From the NCBI GenBank assembly GCA_019359215.1, contig JAHHHS010000071.1:1-35867 (forward strand): DNA of 35,867 nt, read 5' to 3'. The notes below the pieces were generated by a model. It searched no databases. It was given only the letters and a program-made list of their open reading frames with translations, and was not told where the DNA came from. The stretch is from Nostoc indistinguendum CM1-VF10. GTDB lineage: Bacteria > Cyanobacteriota > Cyanobacteriia > Cyanobacteriales > Nostocaceae. Below, one piece after another: positions 1 to 8,503 of this stretch. Within the stretch, counting starts at the first letter, position 1. Each line of letters starts with the position of its first letter. A program made the translations under genes and the position numbers.

Positions 1-102
1 TCGCAAAACGTTATGTTATTCCAAATCAGTAGATATGCTTAAATATTCAATTCGTTTATTACTGCATTATCTCAAGTATGGACGAATACCTGTATTTAGT
101 TG

Positions 103-127
103 ATTCATCCCGCATTTATGCAACGCC
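103..127 (+). repeat. Solo arm of the MITE-like repeat found at 12304-12394
   Basis: These 25 bases are identical to the reverse complement of 12304-12328, the outer arm of the element that splits the SGNH/DUF1796 gene. The core reads TTCATCCCGC then ATTTATGCAACGCC. No second arm is visible between base 1 and this arm, so this is a solo or truncated copy, or part of a longer copy extending beyond the window. Confidence 0.7.
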
Positions 128-136
128 CTTTTTTTT

Positions 137-206
137 AACGCAGAGGGACGCAGAGAATTAACTCCTCTGCGAACCTCTGCGCTTCCCTCTGCGCCCCTTT
201 GCGTTT
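137..206. repeat. Cyanobacterial interspersed 'cgcagagg' repeat
   Basis: A run of short related words (AACGCAGAGG, CTCTGCG, CCCTCTGCG, CCTTTGCGTT) in both orientations, able to fold back on itself. It resembles a non-coding interspersed repeat common in Nostoc-type genomes. It lies just beyond the 3' end of the broken permease gene. The remaining bases from 1 to 136 hold only the solo MITE arm and otherwise nothing recognisable. Confidence 0.6.
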
Positions 207-213
207 TAAAATC

Positions 214-899
214 TTAATTCTCATGTTTCACAGCACTTTCATGCCACTTACTTAATATAAAGTCAGATAGAGCGCTCAAGCTGACAAAAATTAATACACC
301 CAACCCAGTTGTGAGAAATAATGCTGCAAACATCCGGGCATGGCGCTGGGTAAACGGAGATATAGCAGAGTTTGCCAGCGACAAGCTTTGTAAAGTTGAA
401 ATAGGTTGATTAAGTTCCGGTCAACGCTGTTAAGTCCTAGTGTAGTGTTGGATACGATGGGGAAAAAGGCGACAATCCAGGCACAAACTACTAAGGCGGC
501 AAAAGTGTTATTTTTTAACCAGAGAATGATTAAGGGTGCGATCGCAACTATGGGAGTTGTTTGTAAAATTACTGCATAGGGAAATAAACTGCGTTCAATC
601 CATTTACTTTGGCTAAATAAAATCGCCATAAGTAAACCAGAAATAGCCGCAGCAATAAAAGCAAAGATTGTGATTTTTAGTGTAATTAATAATGACGGAA
701 AAAGCTCGCTCCAGTCAGTAATTAAAGTTTTAAATACTAATAAAGGGCCAGGTAGGATATAAGGAGGTAGATGTGTTATTCGCACAAATATATCCCACAA
801 TACTAATGCTATAACGCCAACTAACATCGGTGCCCAAACGTCAGCAGAAAAAAACTTACTCAATGTTTTTTGTGATTGGGCACGACGGATAAATAGCAT
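214..899 (-). pseudogene. ABC transporter permease (NMT1/SsuC-like), internal out-of-frame deletion
   Basis: Remnant of the inner-membrane subunit of a nitrate/sulfonate/pyrimidine-precursor type ABC importer (BPD_transp_1 family). The frame from the ATG at 897-899 gives several hydrophobic helices and runs through the EAA loop to LRLPSAMP. It then shifts: the open frame reads on to a stop at 291 with an unrelated tail, while another frame starting near 336 gives the normal family C-terminus MFAALFLTTGLGVLIFVSLS ending at the TAA at 214. The roughly 45 residues usually found between these blocks are absent, so an out-of-frame deletion of that size is inferred. Gene order (binding protein, ATPase, permease) matches an operon. 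Confidence 0.85.
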
Positions 900-913
900 A
901 TAAATTAAAAATT

Positions 914-1486
914 TCAAATTGGCGCAAAGCTGATAGCTTGGGCTAGATGCTGAGAAATCTCCCGACAATATTGGTTATACAGCAATGATGTCCGAAAATC
1001 ATCGTCACGGGGATAGGGAGCATCAATTTCTACATCTGCTACGATCCTTCCCGGACTTATCCCCATGACTAGCACCCGATTTGATAAGTACACTGCTTCG
1101 TAAATATTGTGGGTAACAAAAACCACCGTCCAGCGGTTTTGAAGCCATAAATTGAGTAAATCACCATTAAGTTTGCTACGAGTAATTTCATCTAATGCCC
1201 CAAATGGTTCATCCATTAACAGGACATTTGGCTGAGTAACTAATGCCCTAGCAATTGATACCCGCATTTTCATCCCACCTGATAATTGGCGGGGATAGTT
1301 CTCTTCAAAACCTTCTAATCCTACCAGTTTTAATGTCTGCTGCACCAATTTTTGGCTATCTTTTTTAGACATTCTCGCCAAGTTTAGCGGTAGGCGGACA
1401 TTCTCCCGGACGTTAGCCCAAGGCATGAGTGCAGCATCTTGAAAAACAAAAGCCAGCTTTTTTGCTTCCTGAGTTATACCCCAGTC
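914..1486 (-). pseudogene. ABC transporter ATP-binding protein, N-terminus with Walker A lost
   Basis: C-terminal two thirds of an NMT1-type importer ATPase. Visible are the Q-loop (KLAFVFQDAALMPW), the signature LSGGMKMRVSIARAL, Walker B VLLMDEPFGALDE and the switch histidine in FVTHNIYEAV. The P-loop and about 60 upstream residues are missing. Reading upstream in the same frame passes directly into binding-protein sequence (IKTLADLKGKPI) near base 1487, so the two genes were fused in frame by a deletion. Without Walker A it cannot bind ATP normally. A start at 1426 (MPWANV) is possible but would give a non-functional fragment. The stop at 914 lies just before the permease start. Confidence 0.88.
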
Positions 1487-1954
1487 AATTGGTTTGCCTT
1501 TGAGGTCGGCAAGGGTTTTAATTCCTGGGTTGGGATGTGCAATAAGACATCAGGGATCTTTCTGGAAAATTGCTGCGACTGTGATTTTGGGAATGCCTTG
1601 TGCTATGGCATTCACGGCATCTATGCCATAACCCATGAAGAAATCTACCGCACCCCCCATCAACAATTGAGTACCACTGGGAACCTGCGGACCACCCATT
1701 TTGATAGTTACATCTAAACCGTAGTCTTTGTAAATACCCGTGGCAATCGCCTGGTAAAATCCGCCGTGTTCTGCTTGTGCTATCCAGTTTGTGCCAAATG
1801 TAACTTTATCCAACCGAGAATCGCTAGTTGACGGTTGGTTGCTGTTATTACAACCAGCAATGAAGCTACTACCAATCCAGATAGAACAGTATTGAATAAA
1901 ATTGCGGCGATTAAAGCGATTAATTGCTGTTGATGAGGGTAATGACGGATTCAT
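1487..1954 (-). pseudogene. NMT1/THI5-like substrate-binding lipoprotein, truncated, internal TGA
   Basis: N-terminal part of a periplasmic substrate-binding lipoprotein (NMT1/ThiY-like). It has a basic N-terminus, a hydrophobic stretch and a lipobox-like FIAGC followed by an S/N-rich linker. Family blocks follow: FGTNWIAQAEHGGFYQA, GLDVTIKMGGPQV and MGYGIDAV. An in-frame TGA at 1550-1552 falls where relatives read DPQVLIAHP. After it the frame continues as AHPNPGIKTLADLKGK and then enters ATPase sequence. The gene therefore has two lesions: a nonsense codon and a deletion that removed its C-terminal half. Substrate is unknown; the nearby URC4/upp remnants hint at pyrimidines. Confidence 0.88.
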
Positions 1955-1975
1955 AAAACAGTATGATGCTCTCTC

Positions 1976-2458
1976 TTATTTGCCGTTGTAGGTGAATCTA
2001 AATGTACATTCTAGAATCAACTTTTGATTCACTAGCGAATAGGGCTGAATTTCTAGAGCGCCTTTAAAAGCTTTGATGGCTTCACTATATTCTCCTAGTG
2101 CTGCATAACACAAACCCATGCCGTGAAGCGCCCCAAAATGTATCGGATTTATCTGCACAACCATCTGACAATCTGCCAAAGATTTTTGATAATCTCCAAT
2201 ACTGTAATAAAGAAAAGCACGGCGGTTCCAAGCTTCGGCAAAATCTGGCTGGTCTTTGATTAGCGCTGTCAGTGCTGTTTCGGCTTCAGCAATTTCACCT
2301 GCATCCAGTAACTTTTGACTGCGATCAATTATTTCCAGCCCATAGATTCCCTTTTGCTGAAACCAAATCCGCCAGATTTTTCTGGTTGCCTTTTCGCGGA
2401 CTGTGGCATCTGGGTTTTTCAACTCTTCAAGTAAGGAATTGATAGATAAAGAATCCAT
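1976..2458 (-). CDS. Small TPR-repeat protein
   Basis: A 160-residue soluble protein, complete from ATG to stop. The N-terminal third (about 1-50) is helical and charged. From about residue 45 there are three tetratricopeptide-type helix pairs: AEAETALTALIKDQPDFAEA, then WNRRAFLYYSIGDYQKSLAD, then GMGLCYAALGEYSEAIKAFK. TPRs are protein-interaction scaffolds and no enzymatic domain is visible. It lies between the wrecked ABC transporter and the URC4/upp remnants and looks intact, unlike its neighbours. The partner is unknown. Confidence 0.8.
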   Translation of the reverse strand: MDSLSINSLLEELKNPDATVREKATRKIWRIWFQQKGIYGLEIIDRSQKLLDAGEIAEAETALTALIKDQPDFAEAWNRRAFLYYSIGDYQKSLADCQMVVQINPIHFGALHGMGLCYAALGEYSEAIKAFKGALEIQPYSLVNQKLILECTFRFTYNGK

Positions 2459-2720
2459 GAATTTGAGATCAGTGAATATACCTTTGTATTAACTTTCTCA
2501 CAAAATATATCTATTAAATGATTTTTAAAGCCATCTTTAAAAATGCGGTATTTTATTGCTAATTATAAAATTTATGTGTTATTTATTGTATTCAGTATAC
2601 GACTAATACCACACTCGACATTTAGAGTCATAAAAGTAAAAACTAACTAGAGGTAGTTGACAGATCCTTAGTGGCTAATAGCTGATAAAAAGATCCCCAA
2701 AAAAATGTCACCAACGACAT

Positions 2721-2873
2721 TTTGAAGTTGGGGGTGTACCGCGTTTAACCCAGTTAGATAGCCAGCTAGCGGGACTAGCGCCTCTGGAAAAAGCTACTGC
2801 TAAGTTTGATTTGGCAATTATCAGTGTATTGTTAGATGCGGGTGCGGGGAATGATTGGCGTTATGATGAGTAG
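2721..2873 (+). pseudogene. URC4/DUF1688 family fragment
   Basis: About 50 codons in one frame translate to FEVGGVPRLTQLDSQLAG, then LEKATAKFDLAIISVLLDAG and NDWRYDE before a TAG. This matches the N-terminal region of DUF1688 (URC4/Urg3), a family tied to uracil catabolism. No start codon with a ribosome site precedes it, and the rest of the roughly 400-residue protein is missing. It is followed directly, in another frame, by the end of a uracil phosphoribosyltransferase, so a large deletion joining the two is inferred. Identification is from memory of the family. Confidence 0.7.
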
Positions 2874-2884
2874 AAACTGGGTTA

Positions 2885-3046
2885 AATTTGACGTTACTCG
2901 CTGCACCGGAAGGTATCAAGCATTTTTGTGAAATACATCCAGATGTGCCATTTTATACCACCGCCATTGATGAGCATTTGGATGAGCATGGCTATATTAT
3001 TCCTGGGTTGGGAGATGCAGGCGATCGCTTATTTGGTACAAAATAA
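2885..3046 (+). pseudogene. upp: Uracil phosphoribosyltransferase C-terminal fragment
   Basis: About 52 codons translate to LTLLAAPEGIKHFCEIHPDV, FYTTAIDEHLDEHGYIIPG and LGDAGDRLFGTK then TAA. This is the characteristic C-terminus of Upp, which makes UMP from uracil and PRPP, including the IIPGLGDAGDRLFGTK end. About three quarters of the enzyme is missing and no start exists, so it is a remnant. It is in a different frame from the URC4 fragment immediately upstream. The rest of 2459-3103 is AT-rich with nothing recognisable. Confidence 0.85.
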
Positions 3047-3103
3047 ATAGGTTATTAACTTCAGCCTAGAAATCAGTATCATTTAAACCTTGAAGTTTTA
3101 AAT

Positions 3104-3673
3104 ATGATAGCCTCACCCCAACAAAACTACCTTACCCCTGAAGAGTACCTCCAAATAGAGGAAGAAAACCCTGTCAAACATGAATATATAGATGGCTACA
3201 TCTACGCAATGGCTGGAGCGCTTGACGCACACGTTACTATTTCTCTCAACCTGGCATCTCTCCTCCGTAATCATGTGCGCGGCTCTGGTTGTCGTGTTTA
3301 CATCGCTGACATGAAAGCCAGAATTGAATCTCTAAATCGCTTTTATTATCCCGATGTTATCGTTACTTGCGACCAACGAGATCAAGAAACGCCAGCTTAT
3401 AAAAGATTTCCCTGTTTAATTGTCGAAGTTTTATCTAATTCTACTGAAGCCTTTGACCGGGGCGACAAATTCGCCGATTATCAAACGCTGGAAAGTCTGC
3501 AAGAGTATGTTTTAATTAATACAAAACGTCAGCGAGTCGAGTGTTTTCGACGCAATGAGCAGAGGCTCTGGGTTTTACAATCTTACACAGCAGAAGATAA
3601 ATTATTTCGACTCAACAGCGTGGATTTTGAGGAAACAGTAGCAGCACTTTACGAAGATGTAGTTTTTGAATAA
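3104..3673 (+). CDS. Uma2 family endonuclease-like protein (DUF820)
   Basis: A 189-residue complete protein of the Uma2/DUF820 family, greatly expanded in cyanobacteria, with a PD-(D/E)xK restriction-like fold. The N-terminus YLTPEEYLQIEEENPVKHEY is typical, followed by IDGYIYAMAG. The probable catalytic core is YYPDVIVTC (Asp) and CLIVEVLSNST (Glu), then FDRGDKFADYQTLESLQEYV. The biological role of the family is not settled; a nuclease linked to mobile DNA is often proposed. It starts at ATG 3104 and stands alone between the upp remnant and aspartokinase. Confidence 0.88.
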   Translation: MIASPQQNYLTPEEYLQIEEENPVKHEYIDGYIYAMAGALDAHVTISLNLASLLRNHVRGSGCRVYIADMKARIESLNRFYYPDVIVTCDQRDQETPAYKRFPCLIVEVLSNSTEAFDRGDKFADYQTLESLQEYVLINTKRQRVECFRRNEQRLWVLQSYTAEDKLFRLNSVDFEETVAALYEDVVFE

Positions 3674-3792
3674 TCAACTTATTGGGTATGCTACACAATC
3701 TTTAGTAAACTAAATATCTATTAATATTTTCAAGGCTTCCTAACCCGGCGGAGGCGTTGAGCAAAACAGACACAATTGATTGCATAAAAGTT

Positions 3793-5634
3793 ATGGCGCT
3801 CATAGTTCAGAAATACGGTGGTACATCTGTCGGTTCAGTCGAACGGATTCAAGCTGTTGCACAACGCGTTTACAAAACTGTTAAAGCTGGAAACTCGCTT
3901 GTCGTAGTGGTTTCGGCAATGGGCAAAACCACCGATGGACTCGTCAAACTAGCTAATGAAATTTCTTCAAATCCTAACCGCCGGGAAATGGATATGCTGC
4001 TTTCCACTGGAGAACAAGTCACCATCGCCTTACTTAGTATGGCTTTGCAGGAACTCGGACAACCCGCAATTTCCATGACTGGCGCTCAGGTAGGAATTGT
4101 TACCGAAGCCGAACACAGCCGCGCTCGGATTTTACATATTGAAACTACTCGCCTAACTCGCTACATAAATGCAGGTAAAGTAGTTGTAGTAGCAGGCTTT
4201 CAAGGCACATCCAACGCCGGAGAAATGGAAATTACAACTTTGGGGCGTGGTGGTTCTGACACATCGGCGGTGGCGATCGCAGCCGCATTACAAGCAAATT
4301 TTTGTGAAATTTATACAGATGTACCAGGGATTTTAACTACAGACCCCCGCTTAGTTGCCGAAGCCCAGTTGATGGATGACATCACCTGCGATGAAATGTT
4401 GGAACTAGCTAGCTTAGGGGCAAAAGTGCTGCATCCTCGCGCTGTGGAAATTGCTCGTAACTATGGTGTTCCCCTAGTAGTTAGGTCTAGCTGGACAGAT
4501 GCCCCTGGTACTTGGGTAACATCAGCCAAACCCCAAGGGCGATCGCTGATCAATCTCGAAATTGCCCGTCCGGTGGATGCTGTAGAATTTGACACTGACC
4601 AAGCAAAGGTGGCTTTGTTGCGTGTACCCGATAAACCAGGCGTAGCAGCAAGGTTATTTGGCGAAATTTCTCGGCAAAAAGTAGACGTAGATTTGATTAT
4701 TCAGTCAGTTCATGAAGGTAACAGTAATGACATTGCCTTTACTGTCACCACACCAATATTGAAACGGGCAGAAGCAGTAACAGCAGCGATCGCCCCAGCA
4801 CTGAGGAGTCAATCTAACCCCAAATCTGACGAAGCCGAGGTAATGGTGGAACATAACATTGCCAAAGTCAGTATCGCAGGCGCGGGCATGATTGGCCGTC
4901 CTGGCGTAGCTGCAAAGATGTTCGCCACCTTGGCAGAAGCAGGCGTGAACATCCAGATGATTTCCACCAGCGAAGTAAAAGTAAGTTGCGTAGTCGATGC
5001 CGCCGAATGCGATCGCGCCGTCAACGCACTCCGCAGCGCCTTTGAGATAGAGGCAGGGGGGCAGGGAGCAGGGAGCAGGGGAGAACTCCTTACTCCTAAC
5101 TCCTCACTCCTAACTCCTCACTCCCCACCCCCCGTTCGTGGCGTCGCCCTTGATTTGAATCAAGCGCGTCTTGCTATTCGCCAATTGCCAGATCAGCCGG
5201 GGATGGCGGCGAAGCTGTTTGGACTGTTAGCGCAGCATAATATCAGCGTTGATATGATTATCCAATCTCAGCGTTGTCGAGTGATTGATGGTATTCCCAG
5301 ACGAGATATTGCCTTTACAGTCTCGCGGATAGACGGGGAAAGTGCAAAAAAAATGCTTACCCAAGTAGCAGCAGAATTAGGATGGAGTGAAGTTGTTTTA
5401 GATAGTGCGATCGCTAAAGTAAGTATTGTAGGTGCAGGTATGGTGGGACAACCAGGTGTAGCCGCTAAAATGTTTGAAGCATTAGCCGAACACCAAATTA
5501 ATATTCAAATGATTGCTACCTCAGAAATAAAAATTAGTTGTGTCGTGGCACAAGAGCAAGGTGTTAAAGCTTTGCAAGTCATTCATGCTGCTTTTGGACT
5601 AGCTGGTAGTGAGAAATTTGTCGTCCCAGCGTAA
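3793..5634 (+). CDS. lysC: Aspartate kinase with four ACT domains
   Basis: Cytoplasmic enzyme phosphorylating L-aspartate, the first step towards Lys, Thr, Met and Ile. The kinase domain (about 1-245) begins IVQKYGGTSVGSVERIQ and has STGEQVTIALL and TTLGRGGSDTSAVAIAAAL. Two tandem ACT-domain pairs follow (about 255-425 and 455-613), with VPDKPGVAARLFGEIS and LPDQPGMAAKLFGLLA, the usual cyanobacterial architecture for allosteric control by end products. I prefer ATG 3793 (MALIVQKYGG); the frame is open upstream to a TTG at 3757, which adds 12 residues unlike the family. The linker between ACT pairs contains an inserted low-complexity segment (GGQGAGSRGELLTPNSSLL) from a G-rich repeat at 5051-5133. 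Confidence 0.95.
   Translation: MALIVQKYGGTSVGSVERIQAVAQRVYKTVKAGNSLVVVVSAMGKTTDGLVKLANEISSNPNRREMDMLLSTGEQVTIALLSMALQELGQPAISMTGAQVGIVTEAEHSRARILHIETTRLTRYINAGKVVVVAGFQGTSNAGEMEITTLGRGGSDTSAVAIAAALQANFCEIYTDVPGILTTDPRLVAEAQLMDDITCDEMLELASLGAKVLHPRAVEIARNYGVPLVVRSSWTDAPGTWVTSAKPQGRSLINLEIARPVDAVEFDTDQAKVALLRVPDKPGVAARLFGEISRQKVDVDLIIQSVHEGNSNDIAFTVTTPILKRAEAVTAAIAPALRSQSNPKSDEAEVMVEHNIAKVSIAGAGMIGRPGVAAKMFATLAEAGVNIQMISTSEVKVSCVVDAAECDRAVNALRSAFEIEAGGQGAGSRGELLTPNSSLLTPHSPPPVRGVALDLNQARLAIRQLPDQPGMAAKLFGLLAQHNISVDMIIQSQRCRVIDGIPRRDIAFTVSRIDGESAKKMLTQVAAELGWSEVVLDSAIAKVSIVGAGMVGQPGVAAKMFEALAEHQINIQMIATSEIKISCVVAQEQGVKALQVIHAAFGLAGSEKFVVPA
5051..5133. repeat. Purine/pyrimidine-skewed interspersed repeat inside lysC
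   Basis: A run of GCAGGGAGCAGGG-type words switching to CTCCTAACTCCTCACTCC-type words, the class of interspersed short repeat seen between genes in Nostoc-type genomes. Here it sits inside the aspartokinase frame at the linker between the two ACT pairs and is translated into a Gly/Ser/Leu/Pro-rich stretch without breaking the frame. A related tract lies inside the hybrid kinase at 25591-25709. Confidence 0.75.
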
Positions 5635-5662
5635 AACCTGGCTCTAATTCCTTCTATCCACA

Positions 5663-5684
5663 GGAGAGAATAACTATTCTCTCC
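5663..5684 (+). terminator. Hairpin downstream of lysC
   Basis: GGAGAGAAT, a 4-base loop, then ATTCTCTCC: a perfect 9-bp stem starting 29 bases after the lysC stop. It is followed by TTGCATTATT rather than a clean T-run, so termination is plausible but not certain. Confidence 0.45.
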
Positions 5685-5703
5685 TTGCATTATTGATACA
5701 TCA

Positions 5704-5780
5704 GCTGACAATGCGATTGTTTTGACTGACAATACGATTGTTTCGGCTGACAATGCGATTGTTTCGGCTGACAATGCGAT
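5704..5780. repeat. 21-nt tandem repeat, about 3.7 copies
   Basis: Units begin at 5704, 5725, 5746 and 5767 (last one 14 bases), each GCTGACAATGCGATTGTTT plus two bases, with one to three changes between copies. Because 21 is a multiple of three, the minus strand reads as a heptapeptide repeat (SAETIAL, SAETIVL, SVKTIAL), but that frame has no other protein-like feature. Confidence 0.85.
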
Positions 5781-5784
5781 ATAT

Positions 5785-6195
5785 ATACTGTCTATCTTTG
5801 GGATGCCATTGTTCCATCATCTTACATCTTGCACCAAGAAAAATTGATGTAAATTTATTACTCAGCAAAAAAGCAAAACCCTTTATTTAGCGAGAAAAAC
5901 CGATAAAACTTAGATAGCAAATGTGGGCAGTTTTTTACTTTCACTGGGTTTATACGTAGAGGTGCAAGATATGAGTCATGGCTACTATTTCTGAAATCCG
6001 GTTTTCACCACATCAAACTAAATTAAGTTTTTTGAGCGGCTTTTAGCTCATACCACCCTTTTCGTCTGCGATGCGGTGATATTTTTATCTCCCATTGCTA
6101 CTAAATCTAAAATAAATAAATCTTTATATCTAAAGCTCAACAGTAATAACACGTAAGCTATAATCAAACAATTTATAATACTATATTTATATTTA
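5785..6195. other. Non-coding gap between lysC and the kinase-TPR gene
   Basis: An AT-rich stretch without a recognisable gene or RNA. It presumably holds the promoter of the downstream kinase-TPR gene. No convincing -35/-10 pair or clear ribosome binding site was identified before the ATG at 6196. Confidence 0.5.
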
Positions 6196-8256
6196 ATGAA
6201 TAGTCATTTACTCAATGGACATTATCAAATAGTAAAAATTCTCACTAATAGTGAGAATGGCAAAACGTATCTAGTTAAAGATATTAATCTTCCTAGTAGC
6301 GAATTTATAGTAAAACAGTTATCTCCTCCTAGTAGCAATCCTCAAGCTTTAACAATCCTACGCAGCTTGTTTGCTAGTCAAGCAGAAACTTTAGAAAAAC
6401 TAAGACAGAAACACGAGAAGATTCAAAAGCTAATTGCTTATTTTGAAGAAAATGAAGAATTCTATATAGTCCAAGAATTCATACCTGGAAATCCTCTAAG
6501 TGATGAAATTATTCAGGGACAACCTCTGACGGAAGACCAAGTAATTAGTCTTTTATCAGAGATATTAGAAATTTTGGTGATTTTACATAGCAATGGCGTG
6601 ATTCATCAAGATATTAAACCAGCTAATATCATTCGCCGTAAATCAGATAAAAAGTTCGTTTTGGTTAATTTTGATACTATTAATAAAGCCATCCCTAACA
6701 CTGTTGATCATCTCGAATATATACCGATAGAACAAGTTAACGGCAATGTTAAATATAACAGCGATATATATGCTTTAGGTATCGTTGCGATCGCAGCACT
6801 TTTAGGTTTATCTGGAAACGAAATATCTAATTTACAAAGTCGCAAAAATCGGCTGACAGGTGAAATTGTCTGGTGGAAAAAAAACCTAAAAATTAATAGA
6901 AAATTAGCAATAATTATTAATAAAATGGTGCGTTTTGACTATCGTAAGCGCTACCAATATGCAACCGAAGTTTTAGACGACTTGAAAAAGATAACGAATA
7001 TTAAGCACGATCAGCAAAGACAACATCAGAAAAAATTATTATTAGTTATGACGGGGGTAACTGGCTGTATCGCACTTGGTGTTGGAGCGTGGCAATTGAG
7101 ATCATCTAAACCTGTAACTGATGCTCAACAGACATTCTACCAACAAGGTGTAAGCAAATATGAAGCAGGAAACTATGAGGGAGCAGTTGAAGATTTTAAT
7201 CAGGCTATTGAATTAGATCCGCAAAATGCTCTGGCTTATAATAGGCGAGGCGATGCTTATTATCGATTAGGAGACTATGAGCAAGCACAAGCAGACTCTA
7301 GCCAAGCCATTTTGCTCAATCCTCAAGATGCTAATGCCTATTTTGACCGAGGATTTGCTTTTTCGGAATTAGGCAAGTATAAAGAAGCGATCGCAGACTA
7401 TACTCAATCAATTAAGTTAAATTCTGAAAATGCTTATGCTTACTATGGCCGCGGGTTAGCCCGTGTTCAAGTGAAGGATCATAAAGCAGCAATGGCAGAT
7501 TTTGGCAAAGCGATCGCTCTCAAGCCTCAGTATACCGAAGCCTACTTGCAACGAGGAATCCTTCGCCGTCGCCTCAGACGAAGAATTGAAGCAATCCAAG
7601 ATTTTGATAGAGTAATTAAGATTAATCCGAGTGATGCTAAAGCTTATTATCAAAGGGGTTTAACTCAATCTATTAATAAGCAAAAATATGCAGCGCTTAA
7701 AGATTATACGGATGCAATTAACATTAATCCTAAATACATAGAAGCCTATCTTAATCGTGGTGATGTTTACAGCGATCTAGGAAATAAACTCGAAGCTACT
7801 GAAGATTACAACGCTATTTTAAAGATTGATCCTAAATTTACTGCGGCTTACATCCACAGAGGTATTCACCGCTCTTCTTTCGGAGATTATAAAGGCGCTA
7901 TTGAAGATTACACCGAAGCACTTAAACTAGATCCTAATGATGTGGCAGCTTACAACAACCGTGGTAATGCTTATCTCGAACTAGGAAATAAAAAAGCTGC
8001 AAACCAAGATTATTCACGAGCGATCGCAATTAATGCTAACAATGCCTTAGCCTACTATAACCGAGGCGTGATTCGCACTAAGCAGAAAAATAAACAGGGA
8101 GCGATCGCAGATTTCAAAAAAGCTGCAAAACTATTCCAACAGCAAGGTAAAAAAGATAGTTATCAAGATGCACAGAGGGAGATTGCAATTCTACAAAATA
8201 AGTCAGCACCAGCGAAAGCTACTCGCACTAGATCTAGGAAAAGAGAAAAAAATTGA
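6196..8256 (+). CDS. Kinase-like (probably pseudokinase) TPR transmembrane protein
   Basis: A 686-residue protein of the cyanobacterial Ser/Thr-kinase-TPR class. The kinase-like domain spans about 1-265 and keeps VIHQDIKPANII (catalytic-loop Asp and Asn) and a candidate ATP lysine in EFIVKQL. Other key features are lost: the Gly-rich loop reads TNSENGKTYLV instead of GSGGFGQTFL, the DFG metal site reads NFD in LVNFDTINKA, and the activation segment is degenerate (LEYIPIEQ). A transmembrane helix (LLLVMTGVTGCIALGVGA, about 281-298) is followed by nine or so TPR units to the C-terminus. Likely a membrane scaffold or sensor whose catalytic activity is doubtful. A short inverted repeat (8270-8278 with 8294-8302) lies downstream. 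Confidence 0.88.
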   Translation: MNSHLLNGHYQIVKILTNSENGKTYLVKDINLPSSEFIVKQLSPPSSNPQALTILRSLFASQAETLEKLRQKHEKIQKLIAYFEENEEFYIVQEFIPGNPLSDEIIQGQPLTEDQVISLLSEILEILVILHSNGVIHQDIKPANIIRRKSDKKFVLVNFDTINKAIPNTVDHLEYIPIEQVNGNVKYNSDIYALGIVAIAALLGLSGNEISNLQSRKNRLTGEIVWWKKNLKINRKLAIIINKMVRFDYRKRYQYATEVLDDLKKITNIKHDQQRQHQKKLLLVMTGVTGCIALGVGAWQLRSSKPVTDAQQTFYQQGVSKYEAGNYEGAVEDFNQAIELDPQNALAYNRRGDAYYRLGDYEQAQADSSQAILLNPQDANAYFDRGFAFSELGKYKEAIADYTQSIKLNSENAYAYYGRGLARVQVKDHKAAMADFGKAIALKPQYTEAYLQRGILRRRLRRRIEAIQDFDRVIKINPSDAKAYYQRGLTQSINKQKYAALKDYTDAININPKYIEAYLNRGDVYSDLGNKLEATEDYNAILKIDPKFTAAYIHRGIHRSSFGDYKGAIEDYTEALKLDPNDVAAYNNRGNAYLELGNKKAANQDYSRAIAINANNALAYYNRGVIRTKQKNKQGAIADFKKAAKLFQQQGKKDSYQDAQREIAILQNKSAPAKATRTRSRKREKN

Positions 8257-8503
8257 CTTTGACAATGAGTTTTAAGCCTTAATCTAAGCCTATGGCTTAA
8301 AAAGGAGGGAATTAGAGCAAGCTTTTTTAAGAGGGGTTGGGGTATCTTCCGGGGTAAAATATCATTAACACCAAGCGGATTGTAATATGTCTATTCACCG
8401 CCATAAACCGTAAGCTTTGACATTTTATGTGTCCTTGTAGTCAAATAAATTATCACTCAACATGAGTCATAGTATTTTCTTACGACTCAATTAGGATGGC
8501 TAT

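Noticed and set aside
5583..5774. 63-codon minus frame with heptapeptide repeats
   Set aside because: It overlaps the 3' end of lysC and its repetitive part is just the 21-nt tandem repeat; no start site or family resemblance.
5704..5780. Possible CRISPR array
   Set aside because: Units are directly adjacent with no spacers and drift between copies; no cas genes nearby.
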